Source of the DNA: Chloroflexota bacterium
GTDB lineage: Bacteria; Chloroflexota; FW602-bin22; JAMCYS01
Direction: 5' to 3'
Assembly (NCBI GenBank): GCA_021847625.1
Contig: JAJZQK010000014.1
Span: forward strand, 1-17,307
DNA length: 17,307 bases
A program made the translations under genes and the position numbers. The notes under the pieces were generated by a model, which was not told where the DNA came from, ran no database searches, and saw only the letters and a program-made list of their open reading frames with translations. This document shows positions 1 through 7,074 of this stretch, in pieces; position 1 is the stretch's first letter, and each line of letters opens with the position of its first letter.

Positions 1-1
1 C

Positions 2-43
2 GGAAAACCCTTCAGCCCAAAGACCCTAGTGTTTTCCCTAGTC
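2..43. promoter_or_regulatory. Possible operator or promoter region at the left edge
   Basis: The heptamer CCCTAGT occurs twice (25-31 and 37-43), 12 bp apart, and an inverted pair GGAAAAC / GTTTTCC lies at 2-8 and 31-37. The position just past the stop of the secreted protein gene suggests control of a gene beyond the left edge, or a 3' end. No regulator can be named; this is pattern only. Confidence 0.2.
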
Positions 44-486
44 TAGCGCTGCGGGATCAGCGGGCAGACGAAGCTTGCGACTGCCATGCTGCCGATCGTC
101 ACGTAGCCCTGGCTCTCGTACATCATGAGATCCGCGTCGGAGGTGATCGGGGTGTTCACCACTCCATCCCCGTCGGGATCAAAGTGCGCCAAGCCGGTAG
201 CGGTGAAGGTGACCGGATAAACCAGCCAGCGGCCGCCGTTGTAGTCCTGATCGCCGGGCTTGGCCTCGGAGATCGAGGGCTGGCCCATCAGGCCGCTGTT
301 GTCGAAGTTGTAGAGTGCATCGAACTTGCCATGGTCGGGCAGGTTGGTGGGGGTGAGGACGGTACCAAACAGCGTACCGTCGGCATAGATGGCGTCGGGC
401 ACCATGGCGGCGCCACCAGCGGCGGCCGGCAGGGCCAGGGCGGAAAGCGCTAGGATCAGCGCGAAGACGGTAAACAACCTTTTCAT
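43..486 (-). CDS. Small secreted protein of unknown function
   Basis: A 147-aa protein I do not recognise. Residues 1-23 form a signal peptide: a Lys-Arg start, a Leu/Ala-rich core, and a probable cut near Ala-Ala-Ala-Gly. The mature part is about 120 residues, rich in Asp, Gly and Tyr. It contains an Asp-Pro-Asp-Gly-Asp-Gly stretch at 103-108 that resembles a calcium-binding loop of the thrombospondin-3/EF-hand kind, and one Cys at 141 near the end. No membrane helix follows the signal, so it should be exported and soluble or wall-associated. An AAAGGAGG ribosome site precedes ATG at 486. It appears to be a single-gene unit, with a perfect palindrome just upstream. The function is unknown; calcium binding is a guess. 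Confidence 0.8.
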   Translation of the reverse strand: MKRLFTVFALILALSALALPAAAGGAAMVPDAIYADGTLFGTVLTPTNLPDHGKFDALYNFDNSGLMGQPSISEAKPGDQDYNGGRWLVYPVTFTATGLAHFDPDGDGVVNTPITSDADLMMYESQGYVTIGSMAVASFVCPLIPQR

Positions 487-508
487 CGTAGAGCCTCCTT
501 TGATGTTT

Positions 509-527
509 AGTCATCACTGTGATGACT
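509..527. promoter_or_regulatory. Perfect 19-bp palindrome upstream of the secreted protein
   Basis: Arms AGTCATCAC (509-517) and GTGATGACT (519-527) are perfect reverse complements around a single base. The site lies 22 nt upstream of the secreted-protein start codon and its ribosome site. The symmetry and size fit a dimeric repressor operator overlapping a promoter or early leader. A 9-bp hairpin in the leader RNA is the alternative. Confidence 0.5.
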
Positions 528-799
528 TCTTGCCGGCGATGCGGATGAAAGACCTGGCTCACCACCACCGCGGCAATGGGTGCATTCCACTGTACTCCAA
601 GAGGAATCGTAACAAGGAGAAATAACGGGAGGCTTAAGGAGATTACCAAAGTATGAACAACGCCTTACGCTTTGCTTAACGTTCGTCACCCTTCTGTTCG
701 CGTCATGATCGTTGGGCTGAAGGGGCAGAAGGCAGCAAGGCGTGGAGGAGCATCGACGGATCAAGCCGGGTGAGGGACCCGTGGAAGCTGACCAAACGG
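528..799. other. Intergenic stretch with no recognised gene
   Basis: Together with the palindrome at 509-527 and the hairpin at 800-832, this makes up the 379-bp gap between two minus-strand genes. Several frames are open here, but none has a ribosome site plus protein-like composition. I see no RNA gene. Confidence 0.5.
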
Positions 800-832
800 A
801 ATGCGGCCGGGGCTCTGTAGCCCGGCCGCATT
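800..832 (-). terminator. Hairpin terminator downstream of the baeRF-like gene
   Basis: AATGCGGCCGGG (800-811) pairs with CCCGGCCGCATT (821-832), with further pairing towards the loop. It lies 33 nt past the stop of the minus-strand baeRF-like gene. Read on the minus strand it is followed by only a short T run (CCGTTTGG), so termination is plausible but not classic. Confidence 0.55.
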
Positions 833-865
833 CGTGGGTCACTCCACTTTGGTGAGTAGGCAGAT

Positions 866-2017
866 TCAGTAGCGGAAGACGGCCGCCACGAGCACCTTGC
901 GCGGTATCTCCTCCGGCGGCACGGCGTAGACGGCGCCGCCGTTCAGAAGCGTGTAGAGCGCGGCCAGGTCGAGGAGGTCCTCGTCGCCCGGCTCATCCTC
1001 CTCGTGGATGTGGACGCTGCTCGTCCCCGGGTCGTACGTGCCCCAGACGTGCTGTTCGGTGGGCACGAACAGCGATTCGACGCGCCCGTGGTAGGCGGCC
1101 GGCACGATCTCCCGCAGGTGGCGCGAGGCCTGGGCGCTGCCCGAGAGCTGGACAAACTTGGTGGCGGCCTCGTTCTGGGCGGCCGCGAAGAGCGGCTGGA
1201 CCATCTGCCAGGCTTGATCGCGCAGCTCCTCCGGACTCAGCTCGTCCGGATTGCCGGTGATCCCCTGCTCGACGAGGTTCGGGTATTTGTTCGCCTCTTT
1301 GTAGATCGGCAGCAGGTAGTCGACGCCGGCCAGGATTAACGGCACCCTCTCGTCACGCAGCAGCTCGCGCAGCCCCTCGTCCACCTGCCGGAAGTAGCGT
1401 AGGATCTGGTTCTTGAAGTCCTCTTCACCGGCCCCGTGGCCGTGGTACATCGCGGCGCGCTCGCCGCCCCGCGCCTGGGTGCCGGTATGGAACTGGAGCT
1501 GCTTCTCGAGGTCGTCGTACTTGAGGGCATCGGCCAGGCCCGCCGGCACGTCCTCCAAGGGCACCTCCGCCACCCCGTAGCGCGTGCCGCGCAGCAGGCG
1601 CACCGCGTTCTGGCTGAGGGCCAGCACGTAGAACGAACCGTCGTTCGTCAAGAGGGGCAGAAGAGGCTTGATGTGGCAGCGGTCCCCGACGACGACCAGC
1701 TCGGGGAGTGACAGCGGGACGCGATAGTAGCGAAACCCTTCCGGCGCGCAGAACATGGCCAGACCCTCGCCTTGGTGCTGCCAGAACTGCCCGTTTTGCA
1801 GGGGCAATTGGTAGGCCGGTTCCAGCAACTCCCTAGCCTCGGTGTTGCGTAGGCCATGCTCCACCAGCTGTTCCTCCGCCTGGCGGAGCAGGTTCTTGAA
1901 CCTGATCGGGTCCTCCCTGTTCTCGGCCACCTTGCGGTGGGTGGGCATGAAGACCGAGGCGCACAGGCCGGATTGATGCTCCACTAGGGTTTTCACATCG
2001 TCAATCGACAAGACCAT
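866..2017 (-). CDS. baeRF-like (bacterial archaeo-eukaryotic release factor family) protein
   Basis: A 383-aa soluble protein. The N-terminus has the pattern of this family: a Phe-Met-Pro-Thr-His-Arg strand near 23-28, then an Asp-Pro-Ile-Arg-Phe-Lys-Asn-Leu-Leu helix near 36-44. The C-terminus has the usual Leu-Leu-Asn-Gly-Gly-Ala-Val-Tyr-Ala-Val-Pro-Pro-Glu-Glu signature and ends Ala-Val-Phe-Arg-Tyr. The family is related to eukaryotic/archaeal eRF1 and Pelota and is suspected to act on ribosomes or in stress; the biochemical role in bacteria is largely unproven. I see no membrane segment. ATG at 2017 is preceded by AAGGAG at a slightly long spacing. The next gene upstream is a universal stress protein, so a stress role for both is reasonable. 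Assignment to a particular baeRF subfamily is uncertain. Confidence 0.7.
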   Translation of the reverse strand: MVLSIDDVKTLVEHQSGLCASVFMPTHRKVAENREDPIRFKNLLRQAEEQLVEHGLRNTEARELLEPAYQLPLQNGQFWQHQGEGLAMFCAPEGFRYYRVPLSLPELVVVGDRCHIKPLLPLLTNDGSFYVLALSQNAVRLLRGTRYGVAEVPLEDVPAGLADALKYDDLEKQLQFHTGTQARGGERAAMYHGHGAGEEDFKNQILRYFRQVDEGLRELLRDERVPLILAGVDYLLPIYKEANKYPNLVEQGITGNPDELSPEELRDQAWQMVQPLFAAAQNEAATKFVQLSGSAQASRHLREIVPAAYHGRVESLFVPTEQHVWGTYDPGTSSVHIHEEDEPGDEDLLDLAALYTLLNGGAVYAVPPEEIPRKVLVAAVFRY

Positions 2018-2101
2018 CGCGCGGTTTACTCCTTATCCAAGTGATAACCGAATTACCGAACCCGCCTCGGGAGCCCCCCTGGCGGGCGGTCCGGCAGGAA
2101 C

Positions 2102-2143
2102 AGCGCCGGGCGGGGCGGAAGCGATGCTTCGCACCCCGGCGCT
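2102..2143 (-). terminator. Hairpin terminator downstream of the universal stress protein
   Basis: AGCGCCGGG (2102-2110) pairs with CCCGGCGCT (2135-2143), and the interior holds a second small stem AAGC/GCTT. It sits 53 nt past the universal stress protein stop and before the baeRF-like gene. The minus-strand T run is weak, so it may act only partly. Confidence 0.45.
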
Positions 2144-2195
2144 CTAGACGATGACTCCGCAAGTAACGGGCCACCCTGCTAGGCGCATTGCGATC

Positions 2196-2696
2196 CTATT
2201 GGCGTCGGGCTTCCCCTTTGCCCGCCTCCTTCACGCGGAGAAGAAGGACGGGGATGGTGACTGTGCGGAGCACCTCGTCGGCCACGCTGCCGAAGACCAG
2301 CCTACCCAAGCCGCCGCGTCCGTGCGTCGTCATGGCGATCAGCCCGGCGTTGTATTCGCGGGCGCGGGCGATGATCTGTTCGGCGGCCGGGCCTTCGGGG
2401 GTGTCCTGCTTGGTGCGCAGGCCCCTTTCGCGCAGACGCTGTTCGAGGCCATCCAGGTAATCCCGGGCGTCATTCAGGTCGGCCTCCACGATGGGCGTGG
2501 GGTCGATCAGGGCCCCGGTCGGTGGGATCGCGCCGGGGCTGCCCACGGCCGTACCGGTGAGAATCATCTCCGGAGAAGCCGTCGCCCGCAGCAGCACCAA
2601 CAGGGAATCGAACTTCTGGGCCAGCGGTTCCACGGCGTCGATGATCCGCTCGGCCAACTTCGAGCCATCCAAGGCAACCAGGATAATCTCGTACAT
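2196..2696 (-). CDS. Universal stress protein (UspA family)
   Basis: A 166-aa single-domain Usp. The N-terminal strand ends in Val-Ala-Leu-Asp-Gly-Ser (residues 7-12), where the Asp contacts the nucleotide. The C-terminal part carries the ATP-binding pattern Thr-His-Gly-Arg-Gly-Gly followed by Phe-Gly-Ser-Val-Ala-Asp, then a final strand Ile-Pro-Val-Leu-Leu-Leu. This G-2x-G-9x-G-S arrangement marks the ATP-binding Usp class. The frame is open upstream to 2774, but ATG at 2696 directly follows a GGGGGGAGAG ribosome site and matches the usual Usp start, so I chose it. The protein is cytoplasmic, and such proteins typically accumulate under starvation or energy stress. The long leader contains two hairpins. 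Confidence 0.92.
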   Translation of the reverse strand: MYEIILVALDGSKLAERIIDAVEPLAQKFDSLLVLLRATASPEMILTGTAVGSPGAIPPTGALIDPTPIVEADLNDARDYLDGLEQRLRERGLRTKQDTPEGPAAEQIIARAREYNAGLIAMTTHGRGGLGRLVFGSVADEVLRTVTIPVLLLRVKEAGKGEARRQ

Positions 2697-2720
2697 TCTC
2701 TCCCCCCTTAGAAACGACAA

Positions 2721-2765
2721 GCCGGAGGCGCGCGCCCCCGGCTGAGCCAAGGCTGTTAGCTTGGC
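2721..2765 (-). promoter_or_regulatory. Two hairpins in the universal stress protein leader
   Basis: Hairpin one spans 2721-2742 (GCCGG...CCGGC, with an inner GGCGC/GCGCC stem and one mismatch). Hairpin two pairs GCCAAG (2746-2751) with CTTGGC (2760-2765). Both lie 25-70 nt upstream of the start codon, where they would fold in the leader RNA. No known riboswitch class is recognised. Confidence 0.3.
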
Positions 2766-3023
2766 CTCTTCCACGCGCCTACGAGGTTAGCTGACGGGTT
2801 CGGGTTGAAAGAGCTCCCCTACCCCGGCTTGCGCCAGAGATTCACCCCAGATGTTGGATCCCCCGCTTCCTTTCTCAGGAACTCGGCCTTGCGGGCTTCT
2901 GCCTCTTCGGCGGAGCCCTAATTCCATCCTACCACATGGCGGCCCAACAGACAAAGAAGATGTGCGCTCCGCCAAGATTTGGCCAGCCTCCTTCCCCGGC
3001 GCCAGGCGGCGCCCTGCGCATGG
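2766..3023. other. Divergent intergenic region, no gene seen
   Basis: This is the bulk of the 460-bp gap between the universal stress gene (minus) and the HMA-like gene (plus). Apart from the leader hairpins on one side and the TATACT box on the other, I see no gene or RNA. The minus-strand frame open at 2787-3326 runs into the HMA-like gene and is not protein-like. Confidence 0.5.
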
Positions 3024-3029
3024 TATACT
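3022..3029 (+). promoter_or_regulatory. Extended -10 promoter for the HMA-like gene
   Basis: TG-G-TATACT forms an extended -10 element about 130 nt upstream of the HMA-like start. No good -35 is visible at 17 bp, which is usual for extended -10 promoters. Judged by motif only. Confidence 0.45.
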
Positions 3030-3156
3030 GGAAAGTAGGTGAGGCCCGGCCCGCCTAAGGCGGACGGCCCCTACGAGGATCCCTGGCGAGGGGTCATTTC
3101 TGGGGGAAGAACGCGGTCGCGGTCCCCGAGAGGGACGCGGGCGGAGGAGACGTGCC

Positions 3157-3747
3157 ATGGCGAAGGCTTCGCAGGTCCAGGCACACGTCGTGAGCAGCAC
3201 CCCCGGCAGGCTGCGCGTGCGGCTGCACGGCCTGGAGCGCGGCGAAAAGGCGGCGCAGAAGGTGCGCGAGGAGCTAGGCAAGCGTGGCGTGGAGCACGTG
3301 CGGACGAACGCTCGCACGGGTAGCATCGTCGTGCACTACGACAAGCGCCATCGCTCGCCGCACGACGTGCTAGCCGCGCTCGAGGATGCCGGCGTGATCA
3401 TCACGAAGACGGTCGAGGATTTGGTCGGTCTGCCCAGCGTCGGGCCCAGCATCACGGCCAGACAGGTGACAGGGTCGTTGGACAACCTGGACCGTCGGCT
3501 TTCCCGGCTCACCGGCAGGCGGGTGGACCTCAAGCTCCTCTTCCCGCTCAGCCTGGCCGCCCTCGGCCTACGCCAGACCCTCACCGTGGGCCTGGGCCTC
3601 AGTCAGGTCCCCGGCTATCTGCTGCTCTGGTACGCCTTCGATGCCTTCATGCGCTTCAACCGGCAGCCGCCGGGAGGCGAGCACCAGCGCCAGGCGAGGC
3701 CCGATGAGCGGCCGGCGCCGGAGCCTAAGAAGCCCAAGGCCGGCTAG
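3157..3747 (+). CDS. HMA-like domain membrane protein
   Basis: A 196-aa protein. Residues 1-90 look like a ferredoxin-fold heavy-metal-associated (HMA-like) domain: the Thr-Pro-Gly-Arg-Leu-Arg-Val-Arg-Leu strand, an amphipathic Lys-rich helix, and a Gly-Ser-Ile-Val-Val-His-Tyr strand. The metal-binding Cys-x-x-Cys of classical HMA domains is absent, so metal transport should not be assumed. Residues about 128-168 hold one or two hydrophobic segments (Phe-Pro-Leu-Ser-Leu-Ala-Ala-Leu and Gly-Tyr-Leu-Leu-Leu-Trp-Tyr-Ala). The tail is Pro/Arg/Lys-rich and probably cytoplasmic. ATG follows a GGAGGAGA ribosome site. The gene converges on the antiporter gene and their stop codons overlap. Similar proteins are found next to, or as N-terminal parts of, P-type ATPases. 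The role here is unknown. Confidence 0.7.
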   Translation: MAKASQVQAHVVSSTPGRLRVRLHGLERGEKAAQKVREELGKRGVEHVRTNARTGSIVVHYDKRHRSPHDVLAALEDAGVIITKTVEDLVGLPSVGPSITARQVTGSLDNLDRRLSRLTGRRVDLKLLFPLSLAALGLRQTLTVGLGLSQVPGYLLLWYAFDAFMRFNRQPPGGEHQRQARPDERPAPEPKKPKAG

Positions 3748-3753
3748 CCGGCC
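3738..3753. other. 16-bp palindrome holding two antiparallel stop codons
   Basis: GGCCGGCTAGCCGGCC is a perfect palindrome centred on CTAG. The TAG at 3745-3747 ends the HMA-like gene, and the complementary TAG (3746-3744) ends the antiporter gene, so the two genes overlap tail to tail by 4 bp. A fold-back without a loop is a poor terminator. Confidence 0.8.
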
Positions 3754-5324
3754 GCCTCGCTTTCGCTGGCCTTCTCGCGCGAGAGGTGGTGGTCCTCGCC
3801 CTCCAGGGCCTCGTCTACCTCGACAGTGAGCTTCTCGAACACCTCGGCCGAGATCAACCCGTCGCGCCTGTTGGCCATAAGCGCCCCCCGCTGGGCGCGC
3901 AGCAGCTCCTTGCGCGCGGCCTCCCGTTCCTCCTCGGCCAGGCGGGGGTTGGTATCCAGGAGGTCGTTGACCTGCTCCGTCAGCGAGTTCTCTTCGTCGC
4001 GCATGACGGAGGACATGTCCTCCCAAGTATAGGAGGACAGGAGACCCTCGCGATGCATCGTGTTCAGATGCCGCTCGCCCTCCCGCAGGGCGGCCAGGCG
4101 GGCGTGGAGCTCCTCGAAGCGCAGGGAATCGGCGCCGCGGCTGACGCCCACGCGCAGCCAACCCAACAGCGGCTGGATGGTCGTCCCTTGGACGAGGAGC
4201 GTGAAGAGGACGACGCCGAAGGCCATCACCTGCAACACCTCGCGGTCGGGGCCGAGGGCCAGCGGCAGGCTCAGGGCAAGGGCGAGGCTCACCGCCCCCC
4301 GCAGCCCGCTCCAGGCCAGGACGTTCTGCCAGCGGAAGGGGATCGGTTCGGAAAAGCGGTTGGCCAAGAGCCCGAGCCCGTACACCACGACGACCCGGCC
4401 GACGAGGACGGCGACCACTGCCCAGAATATCGGCTGCCAGGCCTCGGCGAGGGCCCGCACGTTCACGCGCAGGCCAATCAGCAGGAAGACGAGCGAGTTG
4501 GCGAGGAAGGCCACGTACTCCCAGAAGTTGAACAAGACGATGCGCGTGGTCGGGCTCATCCCCGAGGGGCCAATGTTGCCGTTGATCAGGCCGGCGGCGA
4601 CGACGGCCAGCACGCCGCTAACCTGCAGCCGCTCGGCCAGCAGGTAGGTGCCAAAGGCGAGCACCGTCGTGAGGGTGGTCTCGATGAGGTAATCGTCCAC
4701 CCGCGCGATCACCTGCGACACGAGCCAGCCGAAGAAGAGGCCGATGAGGATGCCCCCCGCCGCCACGCGCGCGAAGTCGAGGGCTCCTGCCGCCAGGTCC
4801 AGCCGGTCCGTGAGCGCGCTCACCAGCATCAGGTTGAAGATCACGATGGCGGTGCCGTCGTTGAGCAGGCTCTCGCCCTCGACGAGGAGGCCAAGTCGGT
4901 TGGGCACTCCCAGCGAGCGGAACACCGCCACTACCGCCACTGGATCGGTGGCCGCGATCAAGGCTCCGAACACCAGGGCCAGCGGCAGCGACAGCGAGGT
5001 CGTGACCGAGACGAGGCTGCCCACGATGGACGTCGTGAGGATGACCCCCGGCACGGCGAGCAAGAGAATGCCCACCAGATCGTGGCGGAGCTCCGAGATG
5101 TTGATGTGGAACGCCGCTTGGAATACGAGCGGCGGCAGGAACAGGGCGAGGATCAGCTCGGGCGTCATCTCCAGGCCGATCGGCTGGCTGGTGGTGATGA
5201 CGAGGCCGACGACGACCAGGGCCACGGTGTAGGGAATGCGGAAGCGACGCACGGCCATCGCCACGATCGCCACTACGAGCAGCAGCTCGATGATGATCGT
5301 TTCGGCCTGCAGGAACTCTTCCAT
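3744..5324 (-). CDS. Na+/H+ antiporter, CPA1 (NhaP-like) family
   Basis: A 526-aa inner-membrane protein predicted to exchange cytoplasmic Na+ (or K+) for H+. About twelve hydrophobic segments fill residues 8-400. The family's key motifs are present: Ala-Thr-Asp-Pro-Val-Ala at 125-130 and Glu-Ser-Leu-Leu-Asn-Asp-Gly-Thr at 151-158, with the Asn155-Asp156 pair expected to bind the ion. A charged, helical cytoplasmic tail of about 125 residues follows, typical of NhaP-type regulation domains. ATG at 5324 sits right after AGGGAGGGG; an in-frame ATG 6 codons earlier has no comparable site, so I chose 5324. The role is probably pH and sodium homeostasis. The ion specificity cannot be read from the sequence. 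Confidence 0.92.
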   Translation of the reverse strand: MEEFLQAETIIIELLLVVAIVAMAVRRFRIPYTVALVVVGLVITTSQPIGLEMTPELILALFLPPLVFQAAFHINISELRHDLVGILLLAVPGVILTTSIVGSLVSVTTSLSLPLALVFGALIAATDPVAVVAVFRSLGVPNRLGLLVEGESLLNDGTAIVIFNLMLVSALTDRLDLAAGALDFARVAAGGILIGLFFGWLVSQVIARVDDYLIETTLTTVLAFGTYLLAERLQVSGVLAVVAAGLINGNIGPSGMSPTTRIVLFNFWEYVAFLANSLVFLLIGLRVNVRALAEAWQPIFWAVVAVLVGRVVVVYGLGLLANRFSEPIPFRWQNVLAWSGLRGAVSLALALSLPLALGPDREVLQVMAFGVVLFTLLVQGTTIQPLLGWLRVGVSRGADSLRFEELHARLAALREGERHLNTMHREGLLSSYTWEDMSSVMRDEENSLTEQVNDLLDTNPRLAEEEREAARKELLRAQRGALMANRRDGLISAEVFEKLTVEVDEALEGEDHHLSREKASESEAAG

Positions 5325-5411
5325 CGCCCCTCCCTGGTGCACCGCACCCGCCGAACGCCCCGGCGGGCCCGACCTCGCGGCAGGGTCCCCGGCAGGCGAA
5401 TTGCTTTTGCC

Positions 5412-5417
5412 ATTGTA
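5412..5417 (-). promoter_or_regulatory. -10 box (TACAAT) for the antiporter gene
   Basis: On the minus strand TACAAT lies about 90 nt upstream of the antiporter start, in the only A/T-richer patch of the divergent gap. No clear -35 is visible. Confidence 0.4.
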
Positions 5418-5473
5418 CCAGAAACCACCCGCGGAACGAAAACCCGGGGGGGGCGGAAACGCCGACTGTGGCC

Positions 5474-5479
5474 TATAAT
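5474..5479 (+). promoter_or_regulatory. Consensus -10 box (TATAAT) for the 421-aa gene
   Basis: A perfect TATAAT lies 33 nt upstream of the ATG at 5513, followed by a GAGGAGGT ribosome site. The expected -35 position is G-rich and unlike the consensus, so an activator or an unusual sigma preference may be involved. A short leader of about 25 nt would result. Confidence 0.5.
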
Positions 5480-5512
5480 CGAGGTGAGAGCGAATGACGA
5501 GGAGGTCACCCG

Positions 5513-6778
5513 ATGGACTCGCTAAGAGAGCTGCTGGCGGTTTCTCCGGCCACGCTGGAAGAGATCAACCGCTACCTGCTAGACCCCAATAACCCACTTG
5601 TCGCGGGGGTGCTGCGCGTGGTGGAGAAGTACGGCACTCCCGAGGAGATTAATGCCAAGGCTCGCGAAGCCCGCGGCCTGCCCAACCTGCTGGCCCGCCT
5701 GAAGGAGAGCGGCTCGCCCTACCTGAAGGACCTACAATGGCTACAGGGCGAACGAGACCGCGGCGCCTTCGTCTCGCTGGCCGACTACCGGCGCAGCATT
5801 GTCGGCGGGGAGGCGGCACGGCTGCCGTTTGTCGAGATGCTCGCCGTCACGCTGGAGATCAGCGCCCTCCAGTACTTCCCGTGGCTCATCGCCGAGGCCC
5901 GGCACGCCATCGACCGGCGCGAGCTGATGCCCGGCCGCTACATCCGCGTGCGCAAGATGAAGGAGCAAGAGCACGACCAGGGTGATATCCTGGCCGTGGC
6001 GGCGGCGATGCAGATCATCGGCGCCAGCTACGTGGAGACGCTGGATACAAAGGGCACCGACGGCGCGAACATCCACCTCAACGGGCCCGAGACGATCACC
6101 GGCTACTTCGGCGGCGTCGGCCAGCCCAACGACTACCCCCTGCGCTGGGCGGACGAGTTTCTGTACTACTACACTCGCTATGGCATCCAGCAGGTGCTCA
6201 ACACGAACCCGGGCACGGTCCTCGTCGGCTACCTGCTCTACAAGCTGGGCCTGGACATGCAGTTCAAGATTTCCGTCTTCATGGGCACGGACAACCCCTA
6301 CTCGGTGCTATGGACGCTGCTCGCGGCCAAGCTACTGGCCCGCCCCGACGGCACGACCCCCCTGGTCGGCTTCAACTTCGCCAACTCCGTGAACAACGAG
6401 ACGATCGAGCTCTCGGCGCGGGTCCGTGGCGACCTCGGCTTCGAGGACGTCGTGCGCTTCGAGCACCACATCACCGAGACCTGGAAGAGCATCGTCCGCC
6501 AGCCCTACGACCGACGCGACGAGCTGGTGGAGCTGGCAGGGAGGGTGGCCAACATCTCTGCCAAGCATGAGGGCGGCGACGTGCAGGTGGAGCCCGAGCG
6601 GGAGCACCCCTCCGACGTCCTCGACTACTTCCGCGACAAGGCGGAGATCGAGGAGGCGGGGGAGATGGCGCTCTTGCTGCGCAATTATCTGGACAAGCAC
6701 GAGGCCGTCAATAGGACGGCCGAGGCCCTCACCAGGCACGGCCTGGCCGTCATCCCCGCCGGGAAGCTCCATCGCTGA
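5513..6778 (+). CDS. Conserved-looking protein of unknown function (421 aa)
   Basis: A clearly real gene: GAGGAGGT ribosome site, a TATAAT box just upstream, and even codon use throughout. I do not recognise the family. The protein is soluble, with no signal or membrane helix. Residues 1-75 are helical and Leu-rich. The centre (about 150-300) alternates strands and helices like an alpha/beta barrel and contains motif-like blocks: Glu-Thr-Leu-Asp-Thr-Lys-Gly-Thr-Asp-Gly-Ala, then Gly-Tyr-Phe-Gly-Gly-Val-Gly, a Tyr/Phe-rich stretch near 215, and Asn-Phe-Ala-Asn-Ser-Val-Asn-Asn-Glu-Thr near 288. The C-terminal 100 residues are charged and helical, with several His. Repeated Glu/His/Asn clusters suggest an enzyme, possibly metal- or cofactor-binding, but that is only inference. 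It stands alone, divergent from the antiporter. Confidence 0.75.
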   Translation: MDSLRELLAVSPATLEEINRYLLDPNNPLVAGVLRVVEKYGTPEEINAKAREARGLPNLLARLKESGSPYLKDLQWLQGERDRGAFVSLADYRRSIVGGEAARLPFVEMLAVTLEISALQYFPWLIAEARHAIDRRELMPGRYIRVRKMKEQEHDQGDILAVAAAMQIIGASYVETLDTKGTDGANIHLNGPETITGYFGGVGQPNDYPLRWADEFLYYYTRYGIQQVLNTNPGTVLVGYLLYKLGLDMQFKISVFMGTDNPYSVLWTLLAAKLLARPDGTTPLVGFNFANSVNNETIELSARVRGDLGFEDVVRFEHHITETWKSIVRQPYDRRDELVELAGRVANISAKHEGGDVQVEPEREHPSDVLDYFRDKAEIEEAGEMALLLRNYLDKHEAVNRTAEALTRHGLAVIPAGKLHR

Positions 6779-6796
6779 GTAGTCCGACCTTACAGA

Positions 6797-6821
6797 GCGA
6801 ACGCCGTTCGCCCCTACAAAT
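6797..6821. repeat. Dispersed palindromic repeat, GTAGGGGCGAAC family
   Basis: GCGAAC-GCC-GTTCGC forms a small hairpin that runs into CCCCTACAAAT. On the minus strand 6803-6821 reads ATTTGTAGGGGCGAACGGC, identical over 19 bp to 10225-10243. A 17-bp variant sits at 15360-15376. Confidence 0.75.
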
Positions 6822-6865
6822 GCCAGGCGGGCCGCCGCCGTTTTACTCCCCGTCGCCAAGCAGGC

Positions 6866-6892
6866 TGTAGCGCGGGGGCTTGTCCCCTCGCG
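6866..6892. repeat. Dispersed palindromic repeat, TGTAG-stem-CTTGT-stem family
   Basis: TGTAG is followed by arm CGCGGGGG, loop CTTGT(C), and a returning arm ending CCCTCGCG, which pairs over 8 positions including one G-U. It has the same architecture as the copies at 15461-15486 and 15513-15538, with a different stem sequence. Confidence 0.65.
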
Positions 6893-6913
6893 GCGTCTTC
6901 CCCGGCCAGATGG

Positions 6914-6933
6914 ATCCCCGCTTTCGCGGGGAT
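6914..6933. repeat. Palindromic repeat ATCCCCGC-TTTC-GCGGGGAT
   Basis: Perfect 8-bp arms close a TTTC loop, flanked by TGG on the left and GACAGG on the right. This form is common between genes of many bacteria. It lies in the same gap as two other repeat families, so 6779-7074 is a repeat mosaic with no gene. Confidence 0.7.
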
Positions 6934-7074
6934 GACAGGAGCCCTGGGGTGGCGAGGGAACGGGCCACGTCTCTAGAGCCCCTCTCGACGGCGAGCGCTC
7001 CAGTATCTGCTATCCTGGACTGTTCAGCACGCCCCTGCCTGCGATGTTAGGAACGCAAACGATTCCAGGGGCAA

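Noticed and set aside
3786..5525. 579-codon plus-strand open frame opposite the antiporter
   Set aside because: It is antisense to a clear antiporter and has low-complexity His/Gln/Glu/Arg composition; an artefact of GC-rich codon use.
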